DNA of 64,000 bases from Atopsyche davidsoni (Eukaryota > Arthropoda > Insecta > Trichoptera > Hydrobiosidae), in the NCBI GenBank assembly GCA_022113835.1, contig JAILWY010000009.1, forward strand, positions 8,780,001-8,844,000, given 5' to 3'. The notes below the pieces were generated by a model that worked only from the letters and a program-made list of their open reading frames with translations, did no database searches and was not told the origin of the DNA. Each line of letters opens with the position of its first letter. Position 1 is the stretch's first letter. The translations under genes were made by a program, and so were the position numbers. This document shows positions 48,256 through 60,400 of this stretch, piece by piece.

Positions 48256-50128
48256 CTGAAAGCCAGAAAGGTTCAAATAAGTATCAAATGAATAATGAAT
48301 GCGTCGGTCGCCAGGTAAACGGATTTGAAAATAAACCGAGAGAGTTAAACACAGTACGGAGGATTCGCGCAAAAACAACCCTGTGAAAGTGTGTGCTGAA
48401 ATAACACTTGATTGCTGTTACAGTGCAAAGAGAAAACTTTCCGCCGTTATCAGATTTCGGAAAGAGGCGTTTCGTCTTTATTCGAGGTTCGCTCTGAGCT
48501 GCAGTGTAATAGTTATGCAAACAGATGTAACCGTTTGTGCCGGAGAATAGCTTTTAGCGTGATAGCTACAAAGGAACTCTCCGACTCGTCCACGCTCGGA
48601 TGCCAGTGGAGATATTGTAATATGAACGGCGTTGACGTATTTATGAGCTCCCAAAGCGAACTGGCTCTATATGAAGATTGCTTCTTTAAATTTAACTTTG
48701 TAATTAACTTTAATATCTTATCTCCTCGTCCCGGCGTTTTTCATTTATTAATGAAGTGGACGGCAGTTAAAGTCTCAATTAAGCTCTGTGAAAAGATAAT
48801 TTCACCCTAAGTATAAAACCTCTCTGAACCGGAGATAAAAGAAATCTGTGAAATGCACTTCCAGACATAATAAACGAAAGTTTAAAGACATATATAATTA
48901 AAAATACAAAAAAATAATAAATAATATAATTAAATTTCCCAATCGACTCGAAAGTGTCGTAATAAATGCCTGAGGTTGTTTTTTTTTTTTTTTTATTATT
49001 CTACGAAGCGCAATTAGAAATTGCGAAGGAGACCCAGGCTTGCAAAATGCAGAAAATATAATGAAATGCAAAAAAGCAAGACTCGTTATAGGCGGAGCTG
49101 ATTTAATTACGGGTTCGAGGTAATAATGTGTTTGAGGATTCGCAGGGTGGGCTGGGAGAGTTATGGCCGCCCAACACCGCAAACAGCCCCGGCCTGGGCG
49201 CCGCACAGTGCCCCACATGCGTGGGCGAGGCGGACAGCCTTAGTCATTGCTGCAGTGTGCATAGCAGGGAGGCGGCAACCGAACACGAGAAAGCTATTTC
49301 GCTTCACCTTACTAACAAGTGACATTGATTCACTTCTATGCTTCGCTAGTACAAATAAAAAATAAACGCAAAATTTGAGCATCAATATCATTTAGAGTTT
49401 TAACATTTTTTCTGCACTACCTTTTCGGCTACAAGTATTTCTGTGTCAGAGAGAGACAAAAAGTGCAAAAGGCACCCGAGACAACGTTTTTTATTATTTC
49501 GGTTCACGAATCTCATTTAGAGGCCACTAATGGAACAGATTTCTATTCTTAAATGTCTGTATTCATTTTATAATTAATCAAAATAATCTAGTACTAAGAA
49601 ATACAATTTTAAGCCGGAAGAAGCAATAGGTAATGTTTTTTCGATAAAATAAGACGTGAAACATATACGAAACAAGTGTTTCAAGCAACGTTCAGGATTA
49701 CATAAAGAAATGAACAAAGCAGCCTTTAGGTATTATATTTTGTCATTGTCATAGCGATCTATGTGTATTGAAAAATATAAGTAAGGCAAAGTATTCCACC
49801 CGGAGTAGAGTCTACTTTGGGTTATTCAATGTGGACGTTAACGTTACGCTGATTTTACCAAATTTAAAATTGGTTTTTTCAATAGATACTCAACGCCATG
49901 TTTAATATTAAAATACAAAAGCTAAATTCAGTAATTCACTTCTATAAAGCTTTAATTTTCTGACAACTTAAAAAGGAGTAATAATAACGAAATTGATTGG
50001 AAAAGCAATTACACGTAGCGTGCTATTGTAGTGATAAAACTGTTTATTAAAATCGAAAATTTAATGTCTGGTTTTACGAATGGCAGGTAGTGCAATTTGT
50101 ATATACCTGCGATGTACAATATTTGCAG
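48256..50128. other. Mixed DNA with islands and a 16-T run
   Basis: A moderately GC-rich, long frame-bearing patch lies at 48410-48810 (132-codon plus frame, no domain). A T16 run lies at 48979-48994. A GC-rich patch at 49120-49270 has overlapping frames on both strands. No gene is supported. Confidence 0.5.
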
Positions 50129-50154
50129 TCAAACAATAGCAATTAACGATGCAG
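50129..50154 (+). other. Candidate 26-nt plus-strand exon with near-perfect donor
   Basis: ATATTTGCAG (ending 50128) precedes 26 nt that end GATGCAG, followed by GTAAGTG at 50155, a full-consensus donor. The acceptor's pyrimidine tract is short, so the real exon may begin elsewhere. A GC-rich island (50155-50370) follows immediately. No coding frame is recognised. Confidence 0.2.
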
Positions 50155-51030
50155 GTAAGTGAGGCTCCGGGAGACGGAGCTGCCGGGCGGCTCACGCACG
50201 GGGAATTACCGGGGGTTCCCAGCTCGGGACTGCACTGCGCCTCTGGCCGACGGGTTCCCAGGAACATTTGCATGCACTAATTCGGGTTCGCGGATCCTCC
50301 AGATATTCTGTAATGAGACGTTACGCAGGACGTCACCGAGACGGCGGCCTCGCAGCTGATCAGGACGCTACTAGACCAGCGCCTAGTAGCGTGCTGTTGA
50401 AAAATAATATTGTTTTTATATATCGTTATAAGTAAAATTACCTTTGAAGATTTTTGAAACATTAAAAATATTACGTACAAATATAACGATTTTGGATTTC
50501 ATATTTTCTGAAATCTAAAGATGGTTGGCGATCCTAGAGGTAGAATTTTTTTTATAGGTTAGAAAATAAAGCGTATGGTATAAGTAAACGACTGACGACT
50601 TTAGTTAATCGCTACCTTATTGGGAGGTGAAATGAACGGGTATTTGAAAATAACAAACGCACTGTAGCGTGATATAATAAATCAATTACAATTACGGAGA
50701 CATTAGAATGAGATAATTATAGAATACGAACAATGGTGGGTACGTACAAAGAGCCTGAAAGGACTACAATCATTATAAAACGATTTAAACTGACGTGACG
50801 AAATGTAATAATAAAAGAATTAGTTTATTGCATATATTTTTTGCCGGCTAATAAGTTTATTATACTCTGAAACGATTTGCAATAGCTAATTAGCTAATCC
50901 GACTTTTACTAATGGTGAATATTCCACTTATACGATTTTTTGTCATCGCAGTTGACAGAGGTATGGCGCACTTGAGAAGTGGATGTTAAAATATTCATGC
51001 AAGTGTTTAAATATGTATTACAAAAACTAC
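50155..51030. other. GC-rich island, then AT-rich DNA
   Basis: The island at 50155-50370 contains short frames on both strands. From 50400 onward the sequence is AT-rich and featureless. Confidence 0.5.
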
Positions 51031-51069
51031 CTTCAACCGCTTGTCGGCAGAATTCAAATGTCAGCCTAC
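51031..51069 (-). CDS. Candidate 39-nt exon (unrecognised)
   Basis: The minus-strand tract TTTTTCGTTTTTGTTACAG (ending 51070) is strong. The 39 nt that follow read RLTFEFCRQAVE after two leading bases. They end GAAG before GTAGTT, a weak donor. Because the exon itself begins GTAGGC, the site could also be a poor ratchet. The length is a multiple of three. No domain is recognised. Confidence 0.22.
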
Positions 51070-52796
51070 CTGTAACAAAAACGAAAAATATAAACACACA
51101 ATACACACGGAATAGGACACACGAAAAATATACAAGTATTATATAAACAAGCAATGGCAGTGTGATAATACTGGGACCATTATAAGCCGGCCATTGTAAA
51201 AACACATGTTCCAATACACGCATGCGTTAGCATCGCATTTACATACCTATTTTAATTCGTGCTTAAAAAAGAGCGTGTAAGTGTTGATACATTATTATAC
51301 CAGGAATAATTTCCGTTCTAATATAGAGTGCTTCATAAATAAATGCATAAATTGTAGATACGTTTTTACAATTTGCAAAAAAATATTAGAAACATAGATT
51401 TTATAAATTCACAACAGGCTATTAATTGCGATTTAGATTTTTTTTATTATGTTACATGTGAAATATTATCTTTGGCTTACTAAATTTAAATCGTACTGTC
51501 AAACTTTTTTAAAAACAAAAACGCCTATTATCGATATTGTTATTTTGATGTTGTGATTTATCGCTTTTCTATAACTTTATTATTTTTTTTGGTCTGAACT
51601 GTTAATATATTGCTTCCTCTAGTGGTAAAAATACACGTTTTACTCAAAATCTTATCCGGTCTTAAACTTGCAGCATTAAGAAGAATATTTAAAATTATTT
51701 ATATTTAAACGTTGAACATAGTGTGAATTTTTATTAAACTTATTTGCTTAAATTATCATGCCGTCTATGCAAGAAAGCAACAAACAGACACATAAAAGTA
51801 AATAAAATTAATCATGCATGAATAAAGTTTGTTGAATCCAATGTTGGCGCTCTCTTCCCAGTGCCAGTTCATTCATTTACCAGGAAATTAAAAAGTGTTT
51901 GCTTATTGACGGTTCGCTAGACCGACTCACATACTAGCATGTGTATCGCAAACAAGAACGCACGGTATTCCGTTTGTATAATGGATCGTTTCGCAATTTA
52001 TTCTAAAAAAAAAAAAAAAAAGGAAAAAAAACACATTCGCGGGTGTTGGTATTTATTTACGCGAAGCGGGCGCGGGCTGGGCGGAAGATGACCGAATAAT
52101 TGCTTTTTCAAAAGTTGGCATGACGATAAATGTTTAATAATGGGACGGGCAGTCTTCCGTGCGGCCCGCGGCGCCCGGACACGCCTGCTGGGAATCCGAG
52201 ATCCCCGAGGGAGGGCGAGGAGGTCCAGAAAAGCAAAAAGTCTGGAGGTCAAAGCGATTACGAGAGGACGTCCCAGAAATGATTGACCATAAAAAAAGCA
52301 TTATACTTTGATCTTTATTGATTGTGATTCGGTAAGAAGCAAACGTTGCAACAATATATGTATGAATTTTTTTTTATGTTTTGGTAGCGCGATCGTTTGA
52401 CTACAATCTAAAAATGAATTACATGCGAGCCGATTGATATTCAAATAAATTATGCTTAAACAAATGTTAAAAGTATATAAGTGAGTTGAAGATGAAAAGG
52501 CGAAAACCAGAATTAAATTTAGTAGCGTTGACTGGCGTTTGCTGTTCACTATGCCTATAACTGCTGAAAAACCACTCTATATTGACAGTGTATTGGAGTT
52601 GGAACAACTTGGAATAGTTTTTTATCGTTGTAGTAAAGAGCAGGCTTCATTTGCTAGTTCACTCTCGCACTAAACTACGCATGGGAACACGTCGTGATGA
52701 GCACTCCGCGCCTCTCGGGCGATCGTCGGCGCGCATGGCTGATGAAGTACAAACACAAAAAGAAGGCACATGCGCCCAACAATCGCAACCAAATAA
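51070..52796. other. AT-rich DNA with two GC-rich patches
   Basis: AT-rich filler to 51960. A 17-A run lies at 52005-52021, followed by an island at about 52040-52260. AT-rich sequence follows to 52640, then the beginning of a GC-rich patch. No gene is supported. Confidence 0.5.
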
Positions 52797-52940
52797 AAGG
52801 CACGACGAGGGCCTAACAAGGCAGCGGCGCTGGTTCAGAGCCAGAAGCACGGTCCGGACCACGTGACCCTCCCGCCCGCAGATGATCTCAACCTTTATTA
52901 CACGGATTTGATTGAGCACATAACAAAACTACGCTTATGA
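52797..52940 (+). CDS. Short unrecognised open frame, 47 codons without start
   Basis: After an in-frame TAA at 52794-52796 the plus strand is open to a TGA at 52938-52940. It reads RRGPNKAAALVQSQKH early on and VTLPPADDLNLYYTDLIEHI near the end. The composition is unusually protein-like for the window. An acceptor-like CCCTCCCGCCCGCAG (ending about 52881) lies inside, so only the last 19 codons may be exonic. There is no ATG, no polyadenylation signal close by and no recognised domain. A second frame upstream (starting MADEVQTQKEGTCAQ) overlaps it. Confidence 0.18.
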   Translation, partial: KARRGPNKAAALVQSQKHGPDHVTLPPADDLNLYYTDLIEHITKLRL

Positions 52941-53943
52941 TTCACATACAATTTTGATAAGCTACTACATAATAACATAATATTTTGTATTTGTTGAATC
53001 TTGATATATTAAAGATTAGTGCATCGAAAAAAAATCACAAAATTGTTTTTCGTCAACTAATAGAAAAAATATGGCACTGCAGCTTATGCTATGATATTTT
53101 GCACGGTTTGTTAAAACTCAATGCTTTGTGTAAGCATGTTTTCGATATTTTATCAAAGTTATTTATAGATTTTATTGTCCCGCACAGGCACTTTAATATT
53201 ACGGGCAAGTATTCCGGTGAAAAGAGAGACAAAAAGGTCGCCCCAAAACATACCGTTGAAATCAAGAATCTCAAAAGAGCTGACTTTACTGAGCATAGCC
53301 AAAGGTAGGAGATTTTTAATATTAATTGTAGGTTTTCTTTGAGTTATTGGAAGCAGATTGAAAAGAACATCATGTGTAGTTTATACTTTTAGTTGAATGG
53401 ATCTACCATAAAAAGAAGAGTTGGCTGTACGGCTGTATATGGGATCTTCACCGTCGAGGTTGTTTACCTAGTTAGAGTAATATAATTGAGTCACGACACT
53501 CATTAAAGTTACGCTTATAGAACGATATAAAATTGATTAATAACCGGTTGTAAATTTAGATAAACACCGAGAAAGTGGAGTGGTACAGAATCAAAATAAA
53601 CCGACAAACTGTGGGTCGGGCTGCGCGCTGCAAGGAAAAAAATGCATCATGCTCCATACAGATTTGACGATAGAGTCCGCGCGTGGGGAAGCAGACTATT
53701 ATTTACTTTATTGTTATTCGAATGTGCGTGCTTGTATTGTAAATTGTCGGAGGGAGGGCAGATGTAGATTCAAGTACTTAGTTACAGTACGAAATGAGCA
53801 GCTCTAAAATATAGGGTTAAAATTTAACAATTACAGAAACAATATTTAGAACAAAATTTAAATATTTATTTATAAATTATTTTTGAACAATACTTCTACA
53901 AGATAATAATGATCAAATTGAATGATAAGCACTCTTTACAAAT
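52941..53943. other. AT-rich DNA
   Basis: AT-rich sequence with a 107-codon plus frame (52985-53308) lacking any domain or splice support, and a slightly GC-richer patch near 53600-53690. No gene is recognised. Confidence 0.5.
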
Positions 53944-53953
53944 ATTTATCAGC

Positions 53954-54069
53954 TTATAATAAAATAAAACCAAATGGTTTTGGAGACTACGTTAATTTCA
54001 CTTGTAGCGAGAGCTCTTTCGCCGAACCGAACGTAGTCTCCAAAACCATTTGGTTTTATTTTATTATAA
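53954..54069. repeat. Perfect inverted repeat, 40-bp arms, 36-bp spacer
   Basis: The arm at 53954-53993 is the exact reverse complement of 54030-54069, all 40 positions matching. The core is AACCAAATGGTTTTGGAGAC on one side and its complement on the other. The spacer is 53994-54029. Transcribed RNA would fold into a long perfect hairpin. Perfect arms in otherwise diverged intergenic DNA suggest recent formation, a young MITE, or arm homogenisation. Direct 11-bp copies of ATTTATCAGCT lie at 53944-53954 and 54111-54121, possibly an insertion duplication. No transposon family is recognised. Confidence 0.85.
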
Positions 54070-54840
54070 TAAAATGGAGTACTACAAAATAAATATCAGT
54101 TCCATTAATTATTTATCAGCTGTTTTATCTGTATTTGTCGGAGAAATAAAACTATTCTTGGATTTGAGCTAATGCTACTTTGATAACACACGATATGTTA
54201 TCTTCGTTTGAGGTCACACAAGTGCGTATAAATACCTGTTCTATTTTGTAAAATGATTACATTTAATCAGGTGATAAGTCTAGAATTAACATGGAACTCT
54301 GGATAAGGAAAACTAAACTCAGGACAACATGTGTTATTTTGATTCTGCTTTTGATTCATTCTGCTACTCCGGCAAGCGTCTCAGCACACAGGTGCCCATC
54401 ACAATAACAGAAAATCGTATTTTACATATGAGCTAGAAACACAATGGATCCTGCAGGAAAATGTGAGGCAAGTTAATATGTCTCGGTTAGTAAAAAACAT
54501 AAAAAAAGAAAATATCTTTTTCATTTACTACACTGTGCTGTGCTGCACCTAATAACAGTAAATGATGTTGGAACTGCGATTTATAGGAAACTTGTATTTT
54601 CTGATTTAGAACGTTCACGGTCCCAAACATATAATCATCGCACGTACGGGCGAGCCTAAATATTTTGGTTTTTATGTGATAACATGGAAAATTACACTTT
54701 CGCTTGAAACTCCGTTCCGCTCGCGGAAACTTTTCGAGAGTGACGCGGAAATAATAAAATATTTCTGTCGAGACTAAAACAAAGGAGACGACTCGCTTTG
54801 AAAAAAAACCGCGACGAGGGAAAGTGTGCAAGGAAGCTAA
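54070..54840. other. AT-rich DNA
   Basis: AT-rich sequence beyond the inverted repeat, with a small GC-richer patch near 54700-54830 overlapped by a 114-codon minus frame without domains. Nothing else is seen. Confidence 0.5.
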
Positions 54841-55910
54841 TCTAAACGTGTATTAAATATACGCTATGGCGACCGGCATGAGTATAATCGTATCGCCTAG
54901 ACTCGTATCTCGGAATGAGACACTCGTGAACAGCCGGCAATCGAAATCGTGATCTCTTTCTGTTCGGGTAGACATTTTGAGAATGGATACAGACTGCTGG
55001 GAATAAAACTTCGGCGGGTGAAGCGGCGGGGAGAATTATGTTCTGCGAGGATAAAAACGGGCTTCCCTCCGGGGCGATAAATCGGCGGGCGAGTAAACAA
55101 GGCCGGCGCCTCGCCCGCCCGCGGCCGAATCAAAGAATCTGTCCCCGGAACGACACTCGCCGGCCGGTAGAGCTCACTTTCTCGTGCATTACCATTTCCA
55201 TTTTCATATCGGCGAGCGCTCTGGCCGCCCACGCCGGTCGCTCTACATACAAATGCTCGAGTAAGTTACGGCCGTCGAGCACGACCGGCGCGGAGACAAT
55301 GCGAGTGCCGCCCCGGCCGCCCCATCTGATAGTTTGTGTTTATTTCAATGTTACGGGAATATAAAAAGGTTCGGCCGTTTTGTACTGTGGGAGTCCTGTC
55401 CGAGGTTAGATCGGATGTTTGCGGGGTTCGCGAGAAGTCACAGAGGAACAGGCGGTGAAAGGCGAGTCTACAATTTATATTCCGCTAGCGAGGCGCAATC
55501 TTCCATCGGACAAGCGCAGTCGTTTCGATGGACGTTTTTGCTAGCTTATTTTATGAGTTTGTTTCTAATTCTGAATAAAAACTGTGATAAACTATTCGCT
55601 CTTTCGCGTCAGCTTATCTCAAAAATGAATATGATTCTCTTTTCGGGAGATGCGACGGCAGTGACGAAGTAACGGCTTTCCCGCATAAAAAACCTTCAAA
55701 GGAAATTACGGTTGCAGGAGCGAGTGAGTATTTGAGCTGAAAGCCGATAAGCGGAATAAATTATTCCACAATCGGATGTACGACCGACCAGTCGCGTCGG
55801 CTGGCCCGCCTGGGTTCATTAGAGTGCGGCCGGGTCCGGCACAGCGCGAGCGACGCGCCGATTGGGTCGCGGAGTCTTCCTGGAGAGACACTAAGAGTCA
55901 AATAAATTTA
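54841..55910. other. Large GC-rich island cluster
   Basis: Nearly continuous GC-rich sequence spans about 54990-55330, 55370-55520 and 55760-55890. Frames of 108-112 codons are open on both strands over the same bases, which indicates composition rather than coding. Candidate regulatory cluster. Confidence 0.5.
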
Positions 55911-57240
55911 TGCATTCTTAATGCACGCTTTTCTCATAAATAAGAGCAAATCGCCGGATGTGTGCGGCGGCGGGAGGCTAATACCCCTTCGTAATGGCTT
56001 ATTCTTTGGTTCTGCTTTTCGGAGTATTTTTTGTTATGAAGAAAACTGGATGAGGCAGATAATGCAACGTAATACTTATAAGAATAATATATTACGTTCT
56101 CGGTTCCTTCTCTTGTATTATGACAATCGAGGATAGCACTATTGAAAAGGGTTCGAGATTTTGTTAAGCCTAAAATATGAGCGTTTCTAATAAAGGAACC
56201 TACTGTAATAACTTTGTCCTCGTAGTTAAATATTGTTATTCTATTTTCATTCACGGATTTTGGAATTCCAAGGTTTAAAGCATACCTTTCTGAAGAATAA
56301 TAATTTATGGAAAGGATTAGGCAAAGATATTTATTATTGATTATCCAGCTTTCAAAAGCAGATATAATACATTAATATTAGATCGTGGGTAGATATATCA
56401 CGATGACGCGTTAATACCAAAGTTGAAGCACGCGTTAACCGGGAGAGCGAGATCAGAGTTTTCACAGCTTTATGCGGTGCGATAGCACAGGCGAACATGT
56501 AAATAGAAGCGCCCATTAAAATTACAAATGATTATGCAAATTTGGAATGAATATGCTCATAATCGCCGGATTAGCGGCGGCGAGACGGATCCACACAACA
56601 GCGCGAGGCTATGAGACACGTGAAATAATCAAATCACGGCATTCGCTGTCCGCATACAAACATAACAAAATAAAGTATTCATGGCATGGCACGCCTCGTT
56701 TTATATTCTTTTAAGTCACGTGACAATTAATTAGCGTAGTTAAAAAAGTACAGGTGGACTCGGGAGTCGTGCGGTCGCCAGCCACTTTCACGTTATCCGA
56801 AAGCGAATGATTTAGCTGTAATTTATAATATCGGTAGCGCCGCTCCCCTGATTGATGTCAAATTTGTGATTCAGCAAAAAGCGCCTCTTCTGCAGAAAGG
56901 TTTTGACAGTGAAAGGCCTTTGTGACGGCAGAGCGTAAATTGCGAACATTCAGAATACAGATATGCTAAAATTATGAAATACATCCATTGTCCATTGAAA
57001 ACGTTTATAAATAAATGGCCCATATATAGTGCCGGCTCTAAACAATATGAAATTTTGAAAACGACGAAATTACATATATGAAATACATAAAAAATGATTG
57101 ATCAATAAAATGTGTAATATTGCAGGCGAGTAGGTAATTTTAATATCGCGTTCTAACTCAGGCGTATGGGATACTTTATCGATACGCTATTACGGGGCCG
57201 TAAAGTTTATACGCGGAATTTTAAACTAAATAGCGTCGAC
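55911..57240. other. Mixed DNA
   Basis: AT-rich sequence with small islands near 56400-56620 and 56750-56920. No gene, repeat or RNA is recognised. Confidence 0.5.
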
Positions 57241-58490
57241 TGCGTATTTCTTTTAACGGAGAGCGGAGCCGGCCGTAAGATATCCGGCAGAATGTTTATC
57301 TTCCGGGGACCCGCGATATGACGTCCCCGACACGTTTTACGATCAGGCGGCCGAAGATAATGTCATCGAGTCGGGGAGGGGAGGTCCCGAGGTCCCGAGG
57401 TCCCGAGGCCCCCGAGCCCCGACCCCGAGTCCGGGCCCGGCGCGGGCGCCAGCGGTCTGAATGGCCAGAGACAAACAGAAACATCGACAGAGAATAAAGG
57501 CAAAGAAATACGGCCCACTATCTGCGGGTTCATCTTCAATCTGAGGCTTGTTATTTAGATTAGCCGCCCTTTATGCGCACCGGAGAGGATTCTTGAGTAA
57601 TCTTTCCACAACAATGGCCCGGTTTTTATGCCGGACAGCTCCCCGGATGTTAAATGAGTTTACGCGTCAGGATATTCCAGTATCTCTTGTGATTTTTGAG
57701 ACAAAAGAAAAACTCCTTCGAAGGTCTCGGCATATTTTATTAAGACTGAAAATACACAAGTTAACAGCGTACACTGTAATGATGTCATAAACATTATTTA
57801 CAAGTTTGGTAACAAAACTATCGAAACAGTGATAAATGTATTAGATAGTGGCTGGAGTAAAGCTATCCAATTATCGAAGCACGGTTCGACATCCGAGCGG
57901 CCAACACTGCTGAAGTCGTAAAGTTGAGAAATTTTAAGATTAGAAAAGGATAGTGTGCATGTAGGCACCTACCGGCGGCAGGACCGTACGCTATTCACAG
58001 AGTGTATAGGCAGCGATCTAGATACCGAAGTGACGGTTGAATACGCCGGATTGTTCAAAGTCTACTAGCCACGTGCTAATAGTATAACAAAAAGGGTCCG
58101 AGTGTTTCAGGGAGGGTTTTATGAAATAGTGTACAGTCCTCGGTGAGCAGCCCTTGACCTGGTGTGGGCGCGGGCGCGGCACGGGAGCGCGCGGCGAGGG
58201 CGGCTTAACCCGAGATAACGCGAGGGTCCGGCCCGCCCGCGTGCCGCGCCGAGATATGTAGATGTTATGCTAAAATGCGCATTCGTAATTCGGTTTTGTT
58301 TAGCAAATGGCTGTGATAATATTTGCAACGCACACTCGTTATGACGGCCCGCGCATTAATTACCGAGATATATTTGGAGTAATGTGAATAATCAGCGCGG
58401 GTTTTACATCATCTGACAATCCTCTCCGTCGAATACTTTCGGGACTCTATAGTGAAATAGCTGCTGGGAAATTTGTTCTTGAAATTTCTA
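57241..58490. other. GC-rich islands with 8-bp tandem repeat
   Basis: Islands span about 57240-57460 and 58130-58260, the latter one of the most GC-rich stretches in the window. Frames there are arginine/glycine-rich and composition-driven. Confidence 0.5.
57381..57412. repeat. Tandem GAGGTCCC repeat, about four copies
   Basis: Three exact copies of GAGGTCCC followed by GAGGCCCC make a 32-bp array of period 8 inside a GC-rich island. It is a simple microsatellite-type repeat. Confidence 0.85.
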
Positions 58491-60400
58491 TTCGATGAAC
58501 CGTGAATGCTGAAATAATTTAGTAAAGTTTGGAGAGCACGGAAAATGCAGTGCAAGGCCCGCGGAGCGGCTGTGGCAAGCACCGAGACATGCTTTAAAAC
58601 GATACTGCGAAATAAAAACGACTATTTTGAATTTCTGAACTCGTGAGTATCGAATTTCAGAGTGTTTCACGGTAAAATAAACAAAAACGTCGATTTTTCC
58701 GGCGAGTTTTCGAGGTTAAATGGGAATTTACCGATATTAGTTGAAATGGTCTTAAAATAGGCCGCAAAACGACATATTAAATATCAAAGCGTATCGTGAA
58801 CCCCTCGCGGCACCCTTGCGCAATAATGTCTTTACCGCAGCCGAGAGTAAACTCCGAGCCCCACTTCATTTTGCATCTGAAAGGGGATCATATTTCTGTA
58901 CAAGCGTCGGTCCCCGTTGCGCAGGGGGCCGGCCCGGCTGCGTCCCGGTGGCGACTCGGAACCTCACCTAATTGTGTCGCTGGAATCACGATCCTCGTCG
59001 ATTGTACGTCGGGCCGGATAGACAAAGAAATCTGATTTCTCGCTGCGACTTAAAGTCTGCTCAATCATGGGAAATGTCTAAACATTGTGGGATTCACGAA
59101 TTTCATATTTTTGTTAAAGCTGAGTTCTGTTATAAGGTCGAAATTATTACGACTGGAGTACATTTGTATGTTTGAGAGTACCCCTTTAAAACTTTTATTA
59201 TACTCTCCTTGTGTAAACAGCGATTTTGGTTTGGCAAGCCAAAAATGTAGACTCCGGCTTCGGAATGCAAATAAGAATGTTTAGTCAGTGTATTAATAAT
59301 TAGCGAAGTATTTAATAATTCATATTTAATAAACTCGAAATATTAAACACACTAAAATAATCAACACGAGAGGAAAATATTCATAGCGTCAGGTCAGCGT
59401 TTTCGGTAAGCGGCAAATATCAGAAGAATTTATTATATTTTCGGCGAGCCGGTACGCGCGGCTAATCGACGGAGCTCGGACAGTGTGAGGTGGCGGTCCC
59501 GCAAGGGAGTGATTGAAATGTGACGATGGACACCCGCGATGGTGACCGGATTGGGCAGAAGTGATTGATAACGCCATTACTTATTTACCGACGCTGGCTG
59601 TTCAAATAGAAATATATTCAATATCATTATGCGATAGTGCTCGGCCCGCGGCGGACCATTAGCGCCCCAGAAAGAAAGGTTCCTCGAGCGATACATTTTA
59701 TACTCGGTCGAAACGTGAAGGGATCGGCAAAATCGCTTTTACGGTGTTTTCATAAATGGTCATATTGAAAACAAACAAGCGTCGTGTGATGAATACACCT
59801 AATTTTTAGTAAATTGAAAAACAACGGCCACGCGTATAAAATTGATTCAGAACAATACGGTAAGATATGATTACTTTTTTAACAAAGGCTTCAGGGATCC
59901 GTTAAAATTGAAAACAAACATAATCCTATTTACTCGATCACGCGAGATTTCCTATAAACAAAGGGCTCTCCGTGAAAGGTTACACAAAGTACGCAACCCG
60001 TGTCGGTATGCGACGCTTCCCTAACGCGCGTCGGACAGGAGAGCCTTCGGGTTTCCGGTCGGCATTCCTGCCGGGCTAGCGACCTCTTCGGTCGGGATTT
60101 TGATTACTATTTTCCTTAAGATTCCTCGTCCTCATAAAATAGATCTCTCGAGGGATAATTTATTCAAAATGTCCGAGGACATAACGCAACTGGTAGGTCG
60201 TAATTATACATATAAATCATCCAAAAGATTAATTCGTAAAGACGACCTTCCGCCGCGAGACGAGGTATCCGAGCGGGGAGCGCGGCGGTATCGGGGATAA
60301 TTGGATACATAATATGTGAGAAAACCCACGACATAACTATTTGTCGAAATTAAACGAGTTCGATTCGGCAATGTGTTATAAAGAAAACGTGTTTGCTTTA
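58491..60400. other. Mixed DNA with islands
   Basis: Islands occur near 58790-59010, 59400-59560, 59640-59680 and 60000-60100. Plus frames of 60-79 codons show no domain. A minus-strand TTAG/GTGAGG donor-like word lies near 58970. Confidence 0.5.

Noticed and set aside
52005..52031. A17 plus A8 run as a poly(A) tail of a retroposon or processed transcript
   Set aside because: No upstream retroposon sequence, polyadenylation signal or target duplication is visible. It looks like a simple A-rich run.
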